Under the pieces are notes generated by a model. The model did not search any database. It was not told the DNA's origin and saw only the letters and a list, made by a program, of their open reading frames with translations. From assembly GCA_035048485.1 (NCBI GenBank), contig CM068593.1, forward strand, positions 4,907,151-4,971,150: DNA of 64,000 nt, in the 5' to 3' direction. This DNA comes from Pteria penguin (lineage: Eukaryota; Mollusca; Bivalvia; Pterioida; Pteriidae). Positions 33,831 to 46,599 of the stretch are shown here, in pieces. Both the position numbers and the translations under genes were made by a program. Each line of letters starts with the position of its first letter. Position 1 is the stretch's first letter.

Positions 33831-34960
33831 GTCAAGAGATTTTGATATATTTCTTTCTGTATGACACACATCAAGGGATTTTGATATATTTCTGTATGAC
33901 ACATGTCAAGAGATATTGATATATTTCTTCTGTATGACACATTGATATCCCTTGAGGTGAAGAAATTTACAGGATAACTGATGTAATTTACTTTAAAAGT
34001 CACAAATAATCTAGTATGACACGTCAAGGGATTTTGATATATTTCTGTATGACACATGTCAAGAGATATTGATATATTTCTTCTGTATGACACATTGATA
34101 TCCCTTGAGGTGAAGAAATTTACAGGATAACTGATGTAATTTACTTTAAAAGTCACAAATAATCTAGTATGACACGTCAAGGGATTTTGATATATTTCTG
34201 TATGACACATGTCAAGAGATATTGATATATTTCTTCTGTATGACACATTGATATCCCTTGAGGTGAAGAAATTTACAGGATAACTGATGTAATTTACTTT
34301 AAAAGTCACAAATAATCTAGTATGACACGTCAAGGGATTTTGATATATTTCTTTCTGTATGACACATGTCAAGGGATTTTGATATATTTCTGTATGACAC
34401 ATGTCAAGGGATTTTGATATATTTCTGTATGACACATGTCAAGAGATATTGATATATTTCTTCTGTATGACACATTGATATCCCTTGAGGTGAAGAAATT
34501 TACAGGATAACTGATGTAATTTACTTTAAAAGTCACAAATAATCTAGTATGACACGTCAAGGGATTTTGATATATTTCTTTCTGTATGACACATGTCAAG
34601 GGATTTTGATATATTTCTGTATGACACATGTCAAGGGATTTTGATATATTTCTTTCTGTATGACATATGTCAAGTGATTTTGATATATTTCTTTCTGTAT
34701 GACACATGTCAAGGGATTTTGATATATTTCTGTATGACACATGTCAAGGGATTTTGATATATTTCTTTCTGTATGATACATGTCAAGAGATTTTGATATA
34801 TTTCTTTCTGTATGACACATGTCAAGAGATATTGATATATTTCTGTATGACACATGTCAAGAGATATTGATATATTTCTTCTGTATGACACATTGATATC
34901 CCTGGAGGTGAAGAAACTTACAGGATAGCTGATGTAATTTACTTTAAAAGTCACAAATAA
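33830..34960. repeat. Composite array with 153-bp higher-order unit
   Basis: Short units (TGACACATGTCAAGGGATTT plus TGATATATTTCTGTA) alternate with a distinct block GAGGTGAAGAAATTTACAGG ... CACAAATAATCTAGTATGAC. That block starts at 33954, 34107 and 34260 (153-bp steps), then near 34490 and 34903 with extra short units between. Confidence 0.95.
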
Positions 34961-35394
34961 TCTAGTATGATCTAATACGAACCCATCATGGCAGATGCTT
35001 GGTTGCCTATCTATACATTGATCGGTCAATCATGGTGGATAATCTCTCTCTGGTAGGATTATCATGGTGAATAACCTAAAATAAAAATGGGTATCATTAT
35101 AACTCTATATGGGACAAATGTTTGCTTCCTGTTTTGACATCACATCAAAAGTACATGTATTTTCACTTGTACAGGTCCATGTGCAGGGTTGGTAACTACC
35201 TGACACATTGCCTAAAATGTTAATCTATGTAGAAAATCCAACTAAAGCTGTCGGAACTCAGGTTTATCTCATCTCAAATGCCAAGGATCCAACAGCAATC
35301 CCTCCCTCTTGACCTGAGCACACTAATGACTCAGTTACACTGTCTCAAAAATATAATTGCCACACATATATATAAACATGTATATCAAAATATC
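34961..35394. other. Spacer between arrays
   Basis: No gene recognised. Confidence 0.5.
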
Positions 35395-36110
35395 TATACT
35401 TAGGGTTCCTCTATACTGATTAGTATAGCAAGGGTTCCTCTATGATGATAAGAATAGCAAGGGATTCCTCTATACCGATAAGTATAGCAAGGGTTCCTCT
35501 ATACTGATTAGCATAGCAAGGGTTCCTCTATACCGATAAGTATAGCAAGGGTTCCTCTATACTGATTAGTATAGCAAGGGTTCCTCTATGATGATAAGTA
35601 TAGCAAGGATTCCTCTATACTGATTAGTATAGCAAGGGTTCCTCTATACTGATAAGTATAGCAAGGATTCCTCTATACTGATTAGTATAGCAAGGGTTCC
35701 TCTATGATGATAAGTATAGCAAGGATTCCTCTATACTGATGAGTATAGCAAGGGTTCCTCTATACTGATTAGTATAGCAAGGGTTCCTCTATACTGATGA
35801 GTATAGCAAGGGTTCCTCTATACTGATTAGTATAGCAAGGGTTCCTCTATGATGATAAGTATAGCAAGGATTCCTCTATACTGGTAAGTATAGCAAGGGT
35901 TCCTCTATACTGATTAGTATAGCAAGGATTCCTCTATACTGATTAATATAGCAAGGGTTCCTCTATACTGATAAGTATAGCAAGGATTCCTCTATACTGA
36001 TAAGTATAGCAAGGGTTCCTCTATGATGATAAGTATAGCAAGGGTTCCTCTATACTGATGAGTATAGCAAAGGTTCCTCTGATGATAAGTATAGCAAGGA
36101 TTCCTGTATA
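35395..36110. repeat. 29-bp minisatellite in which most units are perfect hairpins, about 24 copies
   Basis: Unit CTCTATACTGATTAGTATAG plus CAAGGGTTC. CTATACT and AGTATAG are exact reverse complements around GATT or GATA, giving a 7-bp stem. Units with CTATGATGATAAGTATAG have lost half of the stem. Confidence 0.95.
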
Positions 36111-37135
36111 TGTAAGTAAAGGTTTCTCTGTTTACTGTATAGTTAGGGTTCCTCTAAGATGATAAGTAACTGTAAGGGTTTCTCTATTTACTGCATATTT
36201 AGGGTTCCACTATGATGATAAATAACTGTGAGGGTTTCTCTATTTACTGTATAGTTAGGGTTCATCTACGATGATAAGTAACGGTAAGGGTTTCTCTATT
36301 TCCTGTATAGTTAGGGTTCCTCTATGATGATAAGTAACTGTAAGGGTTTCTCTATTTCCTGTATAGTCAGGGTTCCTCTATGATGATAAGTAACTGTAAG
36401 GGTTTCTCTGTTTACTGTATAGTTAGGGTTCCTCTATGATGATAAGTAACTGTAAGGATTTCTCTATTTACTGTATAGTTAGGGTTCCTCTACGATGATA
36501 AGTAACTGTAAGGGTTTCTCTATTTCCTGTATAGTCAGGGTTCCTCTACGATGATAACTGTAAGGGTTTCTCTATTTCCTGTATAGTCAGGGTTCCTCTA
36601 CGATGATAAGTAACTGTAAGGATTTCTCTGTTTACTGTATAGTTAGGGTTCCTCTACGATGATAAGTAACTGTAAGGGTTTCTCTATTTCCTGTATAGTT
36701 AGGGTTCCTCTACGATGATAAGTAACGGTAAGGGTTTCTCTATTTCCTGTATAGTTAGGGTTCCTCTGCCATGATAAGTAACTGTAAGGATTTCTCTATT
36801 TACTGTATAGTTAGGGTTCCTCTACGATGATAAGTAACTGTAAGGATTTCTCTGTTTACTGTATAGCTAGGGTTCCTCTATAATGATAAGTAACTGTAAG
36901 GGTTTCTCTGTTTACTGTATAGCTAGGGTTCCTCTACGATGATAAGTAACTGTAAGGATTTCTCTGTTTACTGTATAGCTAGGGTTCCTCTGCAATGATA
37001 AGTAACTGTAAGGATTTCTCTGTTTACTGTATAGTTAGGGTTCCTCTACAATGATAAGTAACTGTAAGGGTTTCTCTGTTTACTGTATAGTTAGGGTTCC
37101 TCTATGATGATAAGTAACTATAAGGGTTTCTCTAC
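36110..37135. repeat. 56-bp minisatellite, about 18 copies
   Basis: Unit contains GGTTCCTCTACGATGATAAG, TAACTGTAAGGGTTTCTCTA and TTTCCTGTATAGTTAG. The first part matches the GATGATAAGTA variant of the adjacent 29-bp array, so this array probably grew out of it. Confidence 0.95.
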
Positions 37136-37995
37136 AATGATAAATATGTATCATGTGCACTACATAATATTAGTACCTGTGTTCCAATCCCATAACACAA
37201 GACTAAACAAGATACTTTACTACAATATAAATTCAACATTGTAAATATAGCCAATGTTATTCATATGTTCAAACTTACTTTAAATTTCAAATGAAGTACA
37301 TGTAAAATGGAAATTTAAAACAAAAACAAAAATAATGAAGCAAACAACACAAAAACTGATTAATAATTATATTATCAATATTTTGTAATATTCAAACTCA
37401 AATATTAACCCTTATCCTGCTGCATATATATATATAGTGAAACTGCTCCAGCTGCTGAATAAATATGAATATTTGTGTAATTATATTGCTCTTATTGTCT
37501 TAATTTCCAACATATTAGTACATATTAGGTATCAATTCTATTTAGAATTGTCATGGCAATATGCATACTAATTTTGTAACCACATGTATAATTTATGTAT
37601 TATTTATCATTAAAGCTGGACACAGATGAAAACAATATATAATATTCTAAACATCAACATACTTTATTCAATTCTGAAGATATTGCTGTTGTATGCTGAA
37701 CTTTCGTAGTGTCATTGGTACTTTGACCTTGAAGGCATGACCTTGGGATCAAGACCATATCACATGTTTTTGTGTTGTGGGTATGATGCTGCATTTAAAA
37801 CTTGTGTAATGAACAAGACAACAATTTTGGTCATAGCTATAGGGTACTTTGTGTCTTTGACATTTGAAGAAATTCAATGATATTGATTCAAGTTTTACAT
37901 GTATAAGTTATGTTAACCTATGTGTAGAACATGATGTTCTTTGTTTTACCCCACACCAACATCATAATAATGCATGGCTGTAGTACTTGCCTGGT
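37136..37995. other. No gene recognised
   Basis: AT-rich spacer. Confidence 0.45.
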
Positions 37996-38530
37996 GCATT
38001 CCCTCATAATCCTCACCTATAGGATGAAACCCCCCCTCATACCCTGGACCATTCCCTAATAATCCTCACTTGTAGGATGAAACCCCCCTTCTACCCTGGC
38101 CCATTCCCTCATAATCCTCACTTGTAGGATGAACACAACATTCCTCATAATCCTCACTTACAGGATGAACCCAACACTCCCCCCTCCCCACCCTGGCCCA
38201 TTCCCTCACAATCCTCACTTATAGGATGAACCCAACACACACCCCCATCCTGTTCCATTCCCTCATAATCCTCACTTGTAGGATTAACCACCAGCCACCA
38301 TCCCACCCTCTGGCTCATTCCTCATAATCCTGACTTCCAGGATGAACCCAACACTCCCCCCTCCCCACCCTGGCCCATTCCCTCACAATCCTCACTTACA
38401 GGATGAACACAACACCCTCCCCCACCCTGGCCCATTCTCTCATAATCCTCATTTATTAAATGAACCCAACAACCGCCCCCCCCCCCCTTCCCCTGGCCTA
38501 TTCCCTCACAATCCTCACTTACAGGATGGA
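37996..38530. repeat. Decayed C-rich tandem repeat, about 9 copies
   Basis: Recurring CATTCCCTCATAATCCTCAC and AGGATGAACCCAACAC with C-rich spacers of varying length (about 45-65 bp per copy). The minor open frame rich in Pro/His here is a by-product. Confidence 0.85.
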
Positions 38531-38565
38531 CCCTCTATAAGTGCTCAGTGTGCTGACATATACCA

Positions 38566-38720
38566 CAGGGCTCGAAAATGGCAAACATTCTGAGTCGTCA
38601 AATTAGCAAATTGAAAGAAATTTTTGGCGACCCCCATTATATTTATTGAAGTTTTAGGTTGCCAAAAGAGATTTCAGGATGTTTTTGACGACTGGACGAC
38701 TGCCAAGTTTTCGAACTCTG
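38566..38720. mobile_element. MITE, about 155 bp
   Basis: The left end CAGGGCTCGAAAATGGC and right end GCCAAGTTTTCGAACTCTG are inverted copies, extended by GAGTCGTC / GACGACTGGACGAC inside. No transposase remnant. Confidence 0.75.
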
Positions 38721-38961
38721 ACACCATGACACAGGGCCTCGGTGTATGTTGTGTGATCAGAAGGGCAGAAAGGGAGCCACATCACCTCAGGAAAGTCCAA
38801 ACCAACAGGCAAGAATGAAGCGAGGTCATCAGGTCAGAATGACATAGATATACCCCTGAACCATCCTACCCAGTGTGCAGTATAATGTATAGCAATATCA
38901 CTGTCAAGTCAGGACTCCTTTGTAGCAACTGCACCAAAGCAAGACAGACACACATAGCAAA

Positions 38962-39066
38962 GACAGGTTGACTCCTGTACTTTGCGGGGAAGGGGGAGGT
39001 ATAATGATACAAGAAGGACAGGGCGACTCCTGTACTTTGCGGGGGAGGGGGAGGTATAATGATACA
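38962..39066. repeat. 55-bp direct duplication
   Basis: GACTCCTGTACTTTGCGGGG at 38970 and 39025 followed by GGGGGAGGTATAATGATAC in both copies. Confidence 0.9.
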
Positions 39067-39574
39067 TGTGTATTACAGGATATATCTTGAAAATAAACTA
39101 AAAGAAACATAAAATAAGCCATTCTTACTTTAATAAAAGAATAATTATCTAGCTTTTCAGACCACCTACGTACAACCAACAGAAACAACACAGAAGATAC
39201 ACAAGTAACGAGTATCATCTAATGCAGACTGACATACGCATCACTTTTGAGCAAAAAGTTGAAACCTGAAATAAATCTCCCTAGAAATCATCGGCCATTA
39301 AATCAGAATTTATCTGCCTTGCGCAAGATGTGTTACGGTATCTGTGTCGGCCTCTGGGATGATAAGAAACTGTAGATGGAGCTGGATCTTAATGAACGTG
39401 GAGAGGCTATGTTCACAGCAGACTGTCCAAATTTATTATCTCTCGCAAAATTACACGTGCATTTCTCTATCTCAGTTTTATTGATAATTAAAATGAAGAC
39501 GAAGAGATCGGTATTATAACTACCGGTAACAAGATGCTACAGATAATAAATACACCATCCTTTGTATGTGGGTT
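39067..39574. other. No gene recognised
   Basis: Nothing recognised on either strand. Confidence 0.4.
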
Positions 39575-40110
39575 TAATATTGTGTCGGACATTTGCCCCC
39601 ATTTGTATACGGACCTTACCATGTCAGACATATCCCCCCTGTGTATACGGACCTTACAATGTCAGACATATACCTCCCTTTGTATACGGACCGTACAATG
39701 TCAGACATATACCTCCCTGTGTATACGAACCTAACAATGTCAGACATATACCTCCCTTTGTATACGGACCTTACAATGTCAGACATATACCTCCCTTTGT
39801 ATACCAACTTTACAATGTTAGATATATACCTCCCTGTGTCTACGGACCTTACAATGTCAGACATATACCTCCCTTTGTATACGGACCTTACAATGTCAGA
39901 CATATACCTCCCTGTGTATACGGACCTTACAATGTCAGACATATACCTCCCTGTGTATACGGACCTTACAATGTCAGACATATACCTCCCTTTGTATACG
40001 GACCGTACAATGTCAGACATATACCTCCTATGTATACGGACCTTACAATGTCAGACATATACCTCCCTGTGTATACGGACCATAAAATGTCAGATATATT
40101 CCTTTCTTTA
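39575..40110. repeat. 39-bp minisatellite, about 13 copies
   Basis: Unit CAGACATATACCTCCCTTTG plus TATACGGACCTTACAATGT. Variation is mainly CCTGTG/CCTTTG and ACCTTAC/ACCGTAC. Open in several frames on both strands because 39 is divisible by three and the unit lacks stops. Confidence 0.96.
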
Positions 40111-40915
40111 TATATGAACTTTATAGTGTAAGGCATAACAATTTCCTTATAAACGAGTATTATAAAGCGTCGCATATACCCATTCATAATTCATAGTGTC
40201 GGATCTTCCCCTTCATAAATACTGAGATCTATAGTATCTGATATATAACCCTTTTTCTATATCGAGTTTTACAGTGTCGGACTTACCCTTCTTTTACACA
40301 GAAGGTATATAAAATGGTATATACCTCTTTCTTCATAGGAGTTTTATAGTGTGACGGGTACACCTCTTCCTTTACACTGAGTTCTATAGTGTCAGATATA
40401 ACCCTCTCTTTACACTGAGTTTCACAATGTCGCACATACCCCTTCCTTTATACTGGGTTTATGGTGTCGGCCACATTCCTTCATTTATACTGAGTTTTAT
40501 ATATTGTAGTGTCTGACATACCCCTTCATTTATATTGAGTTTTATATATTGTAGTGTCGAAAATACTCCTTCTTTTATTTTGAGTTTTATAGTGTCTGGC
40601 ATATCCCTTCCTTTATATTGAGTTTTATAGTGTCTGGAATACTCCTTCTTTTATTTTGAGTTTTATAGTGTCTGGCATATCCCTTCCTTTATATTGAGTT
40701 TTATAGTGTCTGGAATACTCTTTCCTTTATATTGAGTTTTATAGTGTCTGGAATACTCTTTCCTTTATATTGAGTTTTATAGTGTCTGGCATATTGAGTT
40801 TTGTAGTGTCTGGCATAACCCTTCCTTTATATTGAGTTGTATAGTGTCTGGCATACCCCTTATTCATATTGAGTTTTATAGTGTCTGGCATTCTTACTCC
40901 TTGCTGTGACAGCAA
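40111..40915. repeat. Decayed 38-bp tandem repeat continuing the previous array
   Basis: Unit near TATTGAGTTTTATAGTGTCT plus GGCATATCCCTTCCTTTA. GAGTTTT at 40582, 40620 and 40658 gives a 38-bp step. Left copies are transitional between this and the 39-bp unit. Confidence 0.88.
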
Positions 40916-41437
40916 CACTATATACAATACATAAAATAAATTATGACATTCCGTAACCCATAACCGAAATCATCTTACCAAAACCGATCATCTATATTAG
41001 TCGCTCATCAGCTCACCATTACCATGATGTAGCACATTCCTAATCATGTCCCATTCCATGGTATTTTTTACTTATACAAACATACTAAAGCTGATAATGT
41101 TCAAACGACTATCAATGGTGATACAGAGTACTAGAAGGAGATATTATTGTCCTCCAATGCCGATGGAGACAGGACTTGTTATAGTGCTACGTATTGTGTT
41201 AATGCTTTCAGTGACTGCTCAGGTGAAATATAAAGAAATTCTATCCCCTGACATACAGCATAGTGTACACCTAATGACCCCCTCCGCACACGTGATCCAT
41301 TACGCACTGAATTAGATTAGTACGTGTTACAAATATGACATAATTAACTATATATATATATATCCCGGCAATCATTTTACACATACCATCTTCATTTTTT
41401 TATATCATCTCACAAGAGACTCATATAGTATGTAGTG

Positions 41438-41487
<50 letters not shown>

Positions 41488-42405
41488 GTTTATACTTTGA
41501 TCCGACCTTCTTGAATAAGATCCCAGCTGTATTTGATAAATTTGCCTAACGAAATTTACCAGACTGGGAAAAAGCTTGTTTATTAAATTCAGAATTCAAA
41601 AAACACTTTAGGAACATACATTTCAAATTTAAATCAACGATGTTATGTCTTCAAAAAACTTGGAAGAATTAATAATTCGGTCCAATAATTCAATAAGGTT
41701 CAACATTTCGTAAGTTTTGATACTCATTTTTCTGAATTAAATGTAATAAGAAAATACAACTGTATATTATCATCCAGGTCATGATGTTACAAAACGTATG
41801 CAAATCAAATACACCACGACCTAGCACTTTTTGTGGGTTACAAAAATTAAATTCAAACACCAAATTCAACTGCCATTATAGTTTTCTTTCTATTTGGATC
41901 AAATTGGTAAAAGACTACCTACATGTAAACTATGACATTAGTCATTGGAAAAGCCCTGACGTATAAACTGAATGCATCGTTAATTATAATATGACCACAT
42001 ACGTATAATATAACCAATTATAACATATCGTGTGCAGTTTTACCTTCTTCACGTTATGCATACGTATACGGAGATGTGTATGTAAAAGAACTATCTTCTA
42101 AAATCTAAATCATTGTTTGTTTCTTATATCATTTAACACGATGTTATCTGCCTCTGGGTAATTTCTAGATCGTACGCGTGGGCGAACGCACCTGTATTTA
42201 ATGTGCTAAAATCTTCCATCTTGCAGTTGAAAAGTAAACACAGCAGAGTGATTAGGTCGAATATGCCCACGTGAAATACTGAGAAATATATATGCATTTT
42301 ATTTTTTCCAAGTATAACGCATTGTTTTACTCGGATGACCTTACGACGTCAATCCTATATACGTCTTGTATGTATTGAAATCGCCACACAGTAACCATGT
42401 ATCGT
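40916..42405. other. No gene recognised; contains a CT microsatellite
   Basis: AT-rich DNA. A (CT)n run of about 45 bp is at 41440-41484 and a short TA run near 41350-41363. Confidence 0.6.
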
Positions 42406-42530
42406 CAAATCCTGTGCAGTGATTCTACAGCATGGCTCCGTAGAGGAATCAGCATGGAGGGGTCCAACAAATCCTGTGCAGTGATTCTACAGCATGGCTC
42501 CGTAGAGGAGTTAGCATGGAGGGGTCCAAC
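42406..42530. repeat. 62-bp direct duplication
   Basis: CAAATCCTGTGCAGTGATTC at 42406 and 42468, followed in both copies by TACAGCATGGCTCCGTAGAG and GCATGGAGGGGTCCAAC. Confidence 0.92.
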
Positions 42531-42570
42531 ATATGTACATCACATGCTTTGGACGATTTCTGATTTAAAG

Positions 42571-42850
42571 GCTTATATTGATTGATTGATTTTTGTATAA
42601 CGTCACACCACGAATATTTCACGTTTATGGTGACGGCATCTGCCTGATGCGGGGTATACAAATTTTGACCTTTGGAACGGACCAACCCGAAGCAGTGAGG
42701 GATCTTTAACGTGCCATGCATACCACGACACGGGGCTTCGGTTTTTACTGTCTCATCCGAAAGACAGGACACCGGCATGACCAGAGCGGGACTCGAGCCC
42801 CGGCCTCCCGATCAGGAGGCTAGCGCGATACCACTAGGCCACACCGGCTT
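42571..42850 (-). mobile_element. tRNA-derived SINE, family B
   Basis: Same organisation as 4358-4612: tail TTGATTGATTGAT, central CGGCATCTGCCTGATGCGG and CCCGAAGCAGTGAGGGATCT. The minus-strand head has B-box-like GGCTCGAGTCCCGC and A-box-like GGTGTGGCCTAGTGG. Target duplication not clear. Confidence 0.9.
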
Positions 42851-43734
42851 CGAAGCTGAGTATATCCCATACGATTTGTAGCAAACAATTCTCGGCAGAC
42901 TGTAGCTTGTTCTGATAGTTTTTGTTGTTCTTTTGAAGAATTTTTCACATATAATAGGGTGACCTTGACTTGCTGCCTAGCATCCCAGTTGTGAGCTGTA
43001 AGGAATTAGTAATCACATGTAACCTTGACATTGGTCTGGCATTAGCTTTATTGTCCAACCCATCTCAAGACCTGGAATGCAACAAGGGTCAACTTGGCAA
43101 CCTCTAAGGTGACCTAGCAAACCATTAAGGCAGTTGATCCTGCAAGTTTACTGCAAGATCCTTAAGAATCCAAATATATAGCATGTGTCCGTGTCACTAT
43201 TACATGTACATAGAATCCAATTTTCCAATCAAAGATGGTACGAACATCCTTATATATCAAGCATCCTGCTGAATGAAATTTTCGAAGAAGAATTTCATAG
43301 AAGATGCAAACATCAGCACTATTCCTGATGATCGATTATAATCAACTATTGCTCAACTAATAAATTACATGTGTGTATCCAGTCTTCAAATAAATTTATT
43401 CTCATCCTCAAAAACATGCATCACATACAATCCAGAAAAACATGTCTGTTTCAAGTTTCTTTCAGTCATCATATCTTAGTGCAAAAACATGTAGTCAGTA
43501 TATATGTGTATGTCTTTAGAGAATATTATAAGTGATGTCTTTTTCTCGTTGATAGAAAATAAAAACAATTTTACAAAATTAGCACACATGGAAGAACAGT
43601 AAAGAAGAAAGTCTGGGTTCAGATACCTGAAAGTTATAGAAATGTCATTATTAAAATCTGAACTTGTGACATACATAGCTTAAAAACAATTAAATTTCCT
43701 ATTATAATTGAAAATCAAACCAGATCAAGCTAAT
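42851..43734. other. No gene recognised
   Basis: AT-rich spacer. Confidence 0.4.
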
Positions 43735-45295
43735 TCCAATCACTTTAAATCACTACCAAAAACACATCTCTACAACAAATGTCCTGAGAATGTCCATCAT
43801 TTTCAATCACTACCAAACATCTTTATATAAACAAATGTCCTTAGAATGTCCATCACTTTCAATCACCACCAAACATCTTTATATAAACAAATGTCCTTAG
43901 AATGTCCATCACTTTCAATCACTACCAAACATCTTTATATAAACAAATGTCCTTAGAATGTCCATCATTTTCAATCACTACCAAACATCTTTATATAAAC
44001 AAATGTCCTTAGAATGTCCATCATTTTCAATCACTACCAAACATCTTTATATAAACAAATGTCTTTAGAATGTCCATCATTTTCAATCACCACCAAACAT
44101 CTTTATATAAACAAATGTCCTTAGAATGTCCATCATTTTCAATCACCACCAAACATCTTTATATAAACAAATGTCCTTAGAATGTCCATCATTTTCAATC
44201 ACTACCAAACATCTTTATATAAACAAATGTCCTTAGAATGTCCATCATTTTCAATCACTACCAAACATCTTTATATAAACAAATGTCCTTAGAATGTCCA
44301 TCACTTTCAATCACTACCAAACATCTTTATATAAACAAATGTCCTTAGAATGTCCATCACTTTCAATCACTACCAAACATCTTTATATAAACAAATGTCC
44401 TTAGAATGTCCATCATTTTCAATCACTACCAAACATCTTTATATAAACAAATGTCCTTAGAATGTCCATCACTTTCAATCACGACCAAACATCTTTATAT
44501 AAACGAATGTCCTTAGAATGTCCATCACTTTCAATCACCACCAAACATCTTTATATAAACGAATGTCCTTAGAATGTCCATCACTTTCAATCACCACCAA
44601 ACATCTTTATATAAACAAATGTCCTTAGAATGTCCATCACTTTCAATCACTACCAAACATCTTTATATAAACGAATGTCCTTAGAGTGTCCATCATTTTC
44701 AATCACCACCAAACATCTTTATATAAACAAATGTCCTTAGAATGTCCATCATTTTCAATCACTACCAAACATCTTTATATAAACGAATGTCCTTAGAATG
44801 TCCATCACTTTCAATCACCACCAAACATCTTTATATAAACAAATGTCCTTAGAATGTCCATCACTTTCAATCACCACCAAACATCTTTATATAAACAAAT
44901 GTCCTTAGAATGTCCATCATTTTCAATCACCACCAAACATCTTTATATAAACGAATGTCCTTAGAATGTCCATCACTTTCAATCACTACCAAACATCTTT
45001 ATATAAACAAATGTCCTTAGAATGTCCATCATTTTCAATCACGACCAAACATCTTTATATAAACAAATGTCCTTAGAATGTCCATCATTTTCAATCACTA
45101 CCAAACATCTTTATATAAACAAATGTCCTTAGAATGTCCATCATTTTCAATCACCACCAAACATCTTTATATAAACAAATGTCCTTAGAATGTCCATCAT
45201 TTTCAATCACCACCAAACATCTTTATATAAACAAATGTCCTGAGAATGTCCATCATTTTTAATCACCACCAAACATCTTTATATAAACAAGTGTC
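43735..45295. repeat. 56-bp minisatellite, about 28 nearly identical copies
   Basis: Unit AATGTCCATCATTTTCAATC, ACTACCAAACATCTTTATAT, AAACAAATGTCCTTAG. Variation is confined to a few positions (ATTTTC/ACTTTC, CACTACC/CACCACC/CACGACC, AAACAAA/AAACGAA). Unrelated in sequence to the 56-bp array at 36110-37135. No spacers, so not a CRISPR array. Confidence 0.97.
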
Positions 45296-45416
45296 CTTGA
45301 AATCCAATATTTAATGCAATGTAATTATAACAAATGATGACCTTTGTGCTCTGTCTGTGTTTTTTTGTTGTCTGTTTTTCAAAGACTTTGATTTGTGAAA
45401 TTCAGTGTGACACTGA

Positions 45417-45500
45417 TACACAATGGCACATGAACACTGAGGTCACACAATGGCACATGAACACTGAGGTCACACAATGGCACATGAACACTGAGGTCAC
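45417..45500. repeat. 27-bp tandem repeat, 3 copies
   Basis: CACAATGGCACATGAACACT plus GAGGTCA repeats three times with almost no change. Confidence 0.93.
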
Positions 45501-45992
45501 ACAATGCAGTATGGTAATATTGTATGTAAAATAGTTTACGTTAGCCATTCCAGTACATGTAGTAACAGTTGAAACTTACGTGTACATGTACACAAACCTG
45601 CTATGCAAATAAAGTTTATTTTTAAAGGACTTTTACCAAATTAGCTACAGGATTCTATTTATTAATCTAGCCCATCATTGTTGATCTCTCAGTCTTAAAA
45701 CAGTACAAATATCATAAATTAAATGTTAAAACTTACATAATGTTACAGCGTAGTGCAGAAGGGATGCCACAGAGCATTATATTTTGTAATTTACAACTAA
45801 AAGTACATGCACAAGAGTTGAAGAGACAGAGTACTAATGAAAGCATTACAGAATGTAGAATGAATTATTCATTACATATTTTGGCCAAGAAGCAAGCAAG
45901 GACTTCCTTTTTTTCATTTACTTTGGGAGGATTTACTAGCTCAGGTGACTGTCAAGGTTGTTAGTGATGCTGAAATCTTTAAATCAGTGGTG

Positions 45993-46144
45993 ATGAATAG
46001 GTTGATTGGTGTTTTAAGTCGCTTTCAACAAATTTTCAGTTATATCGTGACATGGAAGCAGGAGGTAACCAACCTCTTAAACATCGTAGAGCAATCAGGG
46101 AATCAAACCCAGATCGTCAGCCCTTAACCACGACAGTTGGCTTG
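45993..46144 (-). mobile_element. tRNA-derived SINE, family A, degenerate
   Basis: Inverted relative to 30821-30990. Shares GGTTGATTGGTG, CTTTCAACAAATTTTCAGTT, GTGACATGGAAGCAGG and GGTAACCAACCTCTTAAACAT; the B-box-like region GGGTTTGATTCCC is decayed. Confidence 0.85.
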
Positions 46145-46599
46145 AAACAGATTATTGGTTTGTAATCAGAAAGGTTATAACAATCATCAATTATGCAATT
46201 GTTTTCTCATGAAATAATATAAAAGAATAAAGAAAAAAATTTAACAGAGTATGTGTCTACATCTTATAAAACCAAAAATATTAGGTCATCAATTGACTAT
46301 GCTTTGCTTCCAACCACCTAGATATGAGAGATAATATTTCCTACATGTAACTACTCACTGTTATTATTATGAAATCTCATAATCCCTATATCATGATCAG
46401 TCTACTTAAAGCCATCTACTTAACCTTAGTAACAAAGTCCATCCTCAGCCAATCATTACTTCTCCAGACATTTATACTGACAAATAATCTGTCAGTCAAA
46501 AAAAAACATCTAAAGATCTATTCCTTCCACAACTGCTTTTGTAATACTGAAAAATGGAATTTTATTTCACATATCTATTTGAAGTTTTATATTTGATAT

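Noticed and set aside
33059..33919. 286-codon plus-strand open frame with 13-residue repeats
   Set aside because: It runs through a 39-bp minisatellite with a period divisible by three and no in-frame stop. There is no non-repeat domain, and the opposite strand and neighbouring arrays behave alike.
33722..35029. Overlapping minus-strand frames of 85-237 codons
   Set aside because: They are translations of the 153-bp composite array; several frames are open at once, as expected for a stop-poor repeat.
39562..40131. 189- and 174-codon plus-strand frames and a 134-codon minus-strand frame
   Set aside because: All three lie on the same 39-bp minisatellite in different frames, so at most one could be real and none has any non-repeat sequence.
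43735..45295. Possible CRISPR-like array
   Set aside because: Units are head-to-tail with no variable spacers and the DNA is eukaryotic.
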